DNA from: Ruminococcus sp. | GTDB lineage: Bacteria; Bacillota; Clostridia; Oscillospirales; Ruminococcaceae | Length of the DNA stretch: 6,820 nucleotides | Direction: 5' to 3' | NCBI GenBank assembly: GCA_023667165.1 | Contig: JAMPAO010000124.1 | Span: forward strand, 1 to 6,820 | In this document: in pieces, positions 6,369 to 6,820 of the stretch | Position numbering within the stretch: position 1 is the first letter of the stretch | How the letters are laid out: each line of letters begins with the position of its first letter | Notes under the pieces: model-generated | The model's database searches: none | Told to the model about the DNA's origin: nothing | Seen by the model: only the letters and a program-made list of their open reading frames with translations | Translations under genes and position numbers: made by a program

Positions 6369-6522
6369 GTCATGCGGAAAAAACTATTGATTGCCTCAAA
6401 ACGGATGGAAACACGGGTAAGAAAATCAAGCCGAAGACTTGGGATCGCCTGGTTTTTCCGTAAACTGTGAGGACTATCAAATGCTTTGTTCCAAATAATT
6501 TAAAGAAAGGTCAATGCTTGCT
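6369..6522 (+). other. Unexplained gap with long-range complementarity between permease and adaptor genes
   Basis: CGGAAAAA (6375-6382) is perfectly complementary to TTTTTCCG (6453-6460). Inside, TTGATT (6387-6392) can pair with AATCAA (6424-6429), or CAAG (6427-6430) with CTTG (6438-6441), and these two alternatives overlap. I see no match to a riboswitch consensus I can recall, no convincing terminator and no strong promoter (TTGGGA 6439-6444 with TAAACT 6461-6466 is weak). It may be a structured leader of the adaptor gene or merely a spacer. Confidence 0.35.
6372..6470 (+). CDS. Doubtful 32-residue basic small ORF
   Basis: An ATG at 6372 preceded by AAGGA (6361-6365, 6 bases away) opens 32 codons ending in TGA at 6468-6470. 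The peptide begins MRKKLLIASKRM and ends AWFFRKL, with about 12 Lys/Arg and no acidic residue except one Glu. It begins four bases after the second permease stop. A ribosome site and close spacing favour translation. The lack of any family resemblance and the overlap with the complementary arms above argue for chance. A second mini-ORF of five codons (6481-6498) follows a GAGGA. Confidence 0.22.
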   Translation: MRKKLLIASKRMETRVRKSSRRLGIAWFFRKL

Positions 6523-6820
6523 ATGAATAATGAAAACAAATCAACAAGAAAGGATATGATCAAAAACATTGCTATCGTTTTTCTGGCGGTGCTTTTGGTG
6601 CTTACATTCTTTTCCAATACGTTTATGAATTACTCGCTGCCTCAGGTATCGGCAGTCTACGTCAGTCAAGGGAATATCTCCGAGCAGATAAGAGGCAGCG
6701 GAACGATCGAGCCTGCAGAGAAATACGAGGTAAAATTCGAGCAGTCGAGAGCCATTAAAAGCGTTGCCGTTAAACAGGGGCAGACAGTCGAGGCGGGCGA
6801 CGGTCTTTTTGAACTGGAGG
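6523..6820 (+). CDS. HlyD/MacA-type membrane-fusion (periplasmic adaptor) protein, 3' truncated by window edge
   Basis: First 99 codons of a membrane-fusion adaptor, open to the window end. A charged tail (1-14) is followed by one membrane helix (15-35, IAIVFLAVLLVLTFFSN), then VYVSQGNISEQIRGSGTIEP (45-64), the usual first strand and Gly-Ser-Gly-Thr turn of this family, and the start of the biotinyl/lipoyl-like domain, IKSVAVKQGQTVEAGDGLFELE (78-99), where 'V..GQ.V..GD.LFELE' is the diagnostic hairpin. Such proteins normally couple an MacB-type or other exporter to the outside. In Gram-positive bacteria they work without an outer-membrane channel. AAAGAAAGG (6502-6510) lies 12 bases before the ATG at 6523 and only 3 before an in-frame ATG at 6514, so either start is possible. 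I chose 6523. The partner exporter should be just beyond the window if this is a standard efflux operon. Confidence 0.85.
   Translation, partial: MNNENKSTRKDMIKNIAIVFLAVLLVLTFFSNTFMNYSLPQVSAVYVSQGNISEQIRGSGTIEPAEKYEVKFEQSRAIKSVAVKQGQTVEAGDGLFELE

Noticed and set aside
6440..6457. Terminator after the second permease ending in TTTTT (6453-6457)
   Set aside because: No GC-rich hairpin directly precedes the five T's. The T's instead pair with A's at 6378-6382.
6425..6460. Resemblance of AAGCCGAAGACTTG to the 3' part of a cobalamin riboswitch
   Set aside because: The other conserved parts of that riboswitch, including the GCCACTG B12 box, are absent from the gap, and the similarity is only a few bases.
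1..6820. tRNA, rRNA, CRISPR, insertion sequence or phage attachment features
   Set aside because: No cloverleaf, spaced repeats, transposase or terminal repeats were seen on reading through. Apart from the small gaps, the window is filled by ordinary coding sequence.

Overview
The window looks like a chromosomal segment from a Gram-positive anaerobe of the Clostridia, most likely Ruminococcus-like (Oscillospiraceae). This rests on the moderate base composition, the GGAGG-type ribosome sites, the lipoprotein signal, and the style of LeuB, MetA and the CUT1 permeases. It is inferred by recognition and no database was searched. All supported genes lie on the + strand.

Region 1 (1-4403) is a tightly packed five-gene run with gaps of about 14-22 bases: the 3' part of an unknown single-pass membrane protein (its frame is open from base 1), leuB (3-isopropylmalate dehydrogenase, leucine synthesis), a small very acidic lipoprotein, metA (homoserine O-acyltransferase, methionine synthesis, with the Glu111 that points to acetyl-CoA), and a membrane-anchored alpha/beta hydrolase with an altered nucleophile elbow. 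No internal promoter or riboswitch fits in the gaps, so these genes are probably cotranscribed from upstream. A hairpin plus seven T's overlapping the hydrolase stop codon probably ends the unit.

Region 2 (4404-4545) is a short regulatory gap with a perfect TATAAT, an AT-rich inverted repeat just upstream of it and a strong ribosome site.

Region 3 (4546-6368) encodes two carbohydrate-type (CUT1) ABC permeases that overlap by ATGA and should form a heterodimer. No solute-binding protein or ATPase gene lies in the window.

Region 4 (6369-6820) is a 154-base gap with possible RNA structure and a doubtful 32-codon basic ORF, then the first 99 codons of a HlyD/MacA-type membrane-fusion adaptor running off the window. 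The junction of sugar-importer permeases with an exporter-type adaptor, and the unexplained gap between them, are the most interesting points. I did not find a clearly novel system. Most of the window is ordinary metabolism and transport with some uncharacterised passengers.
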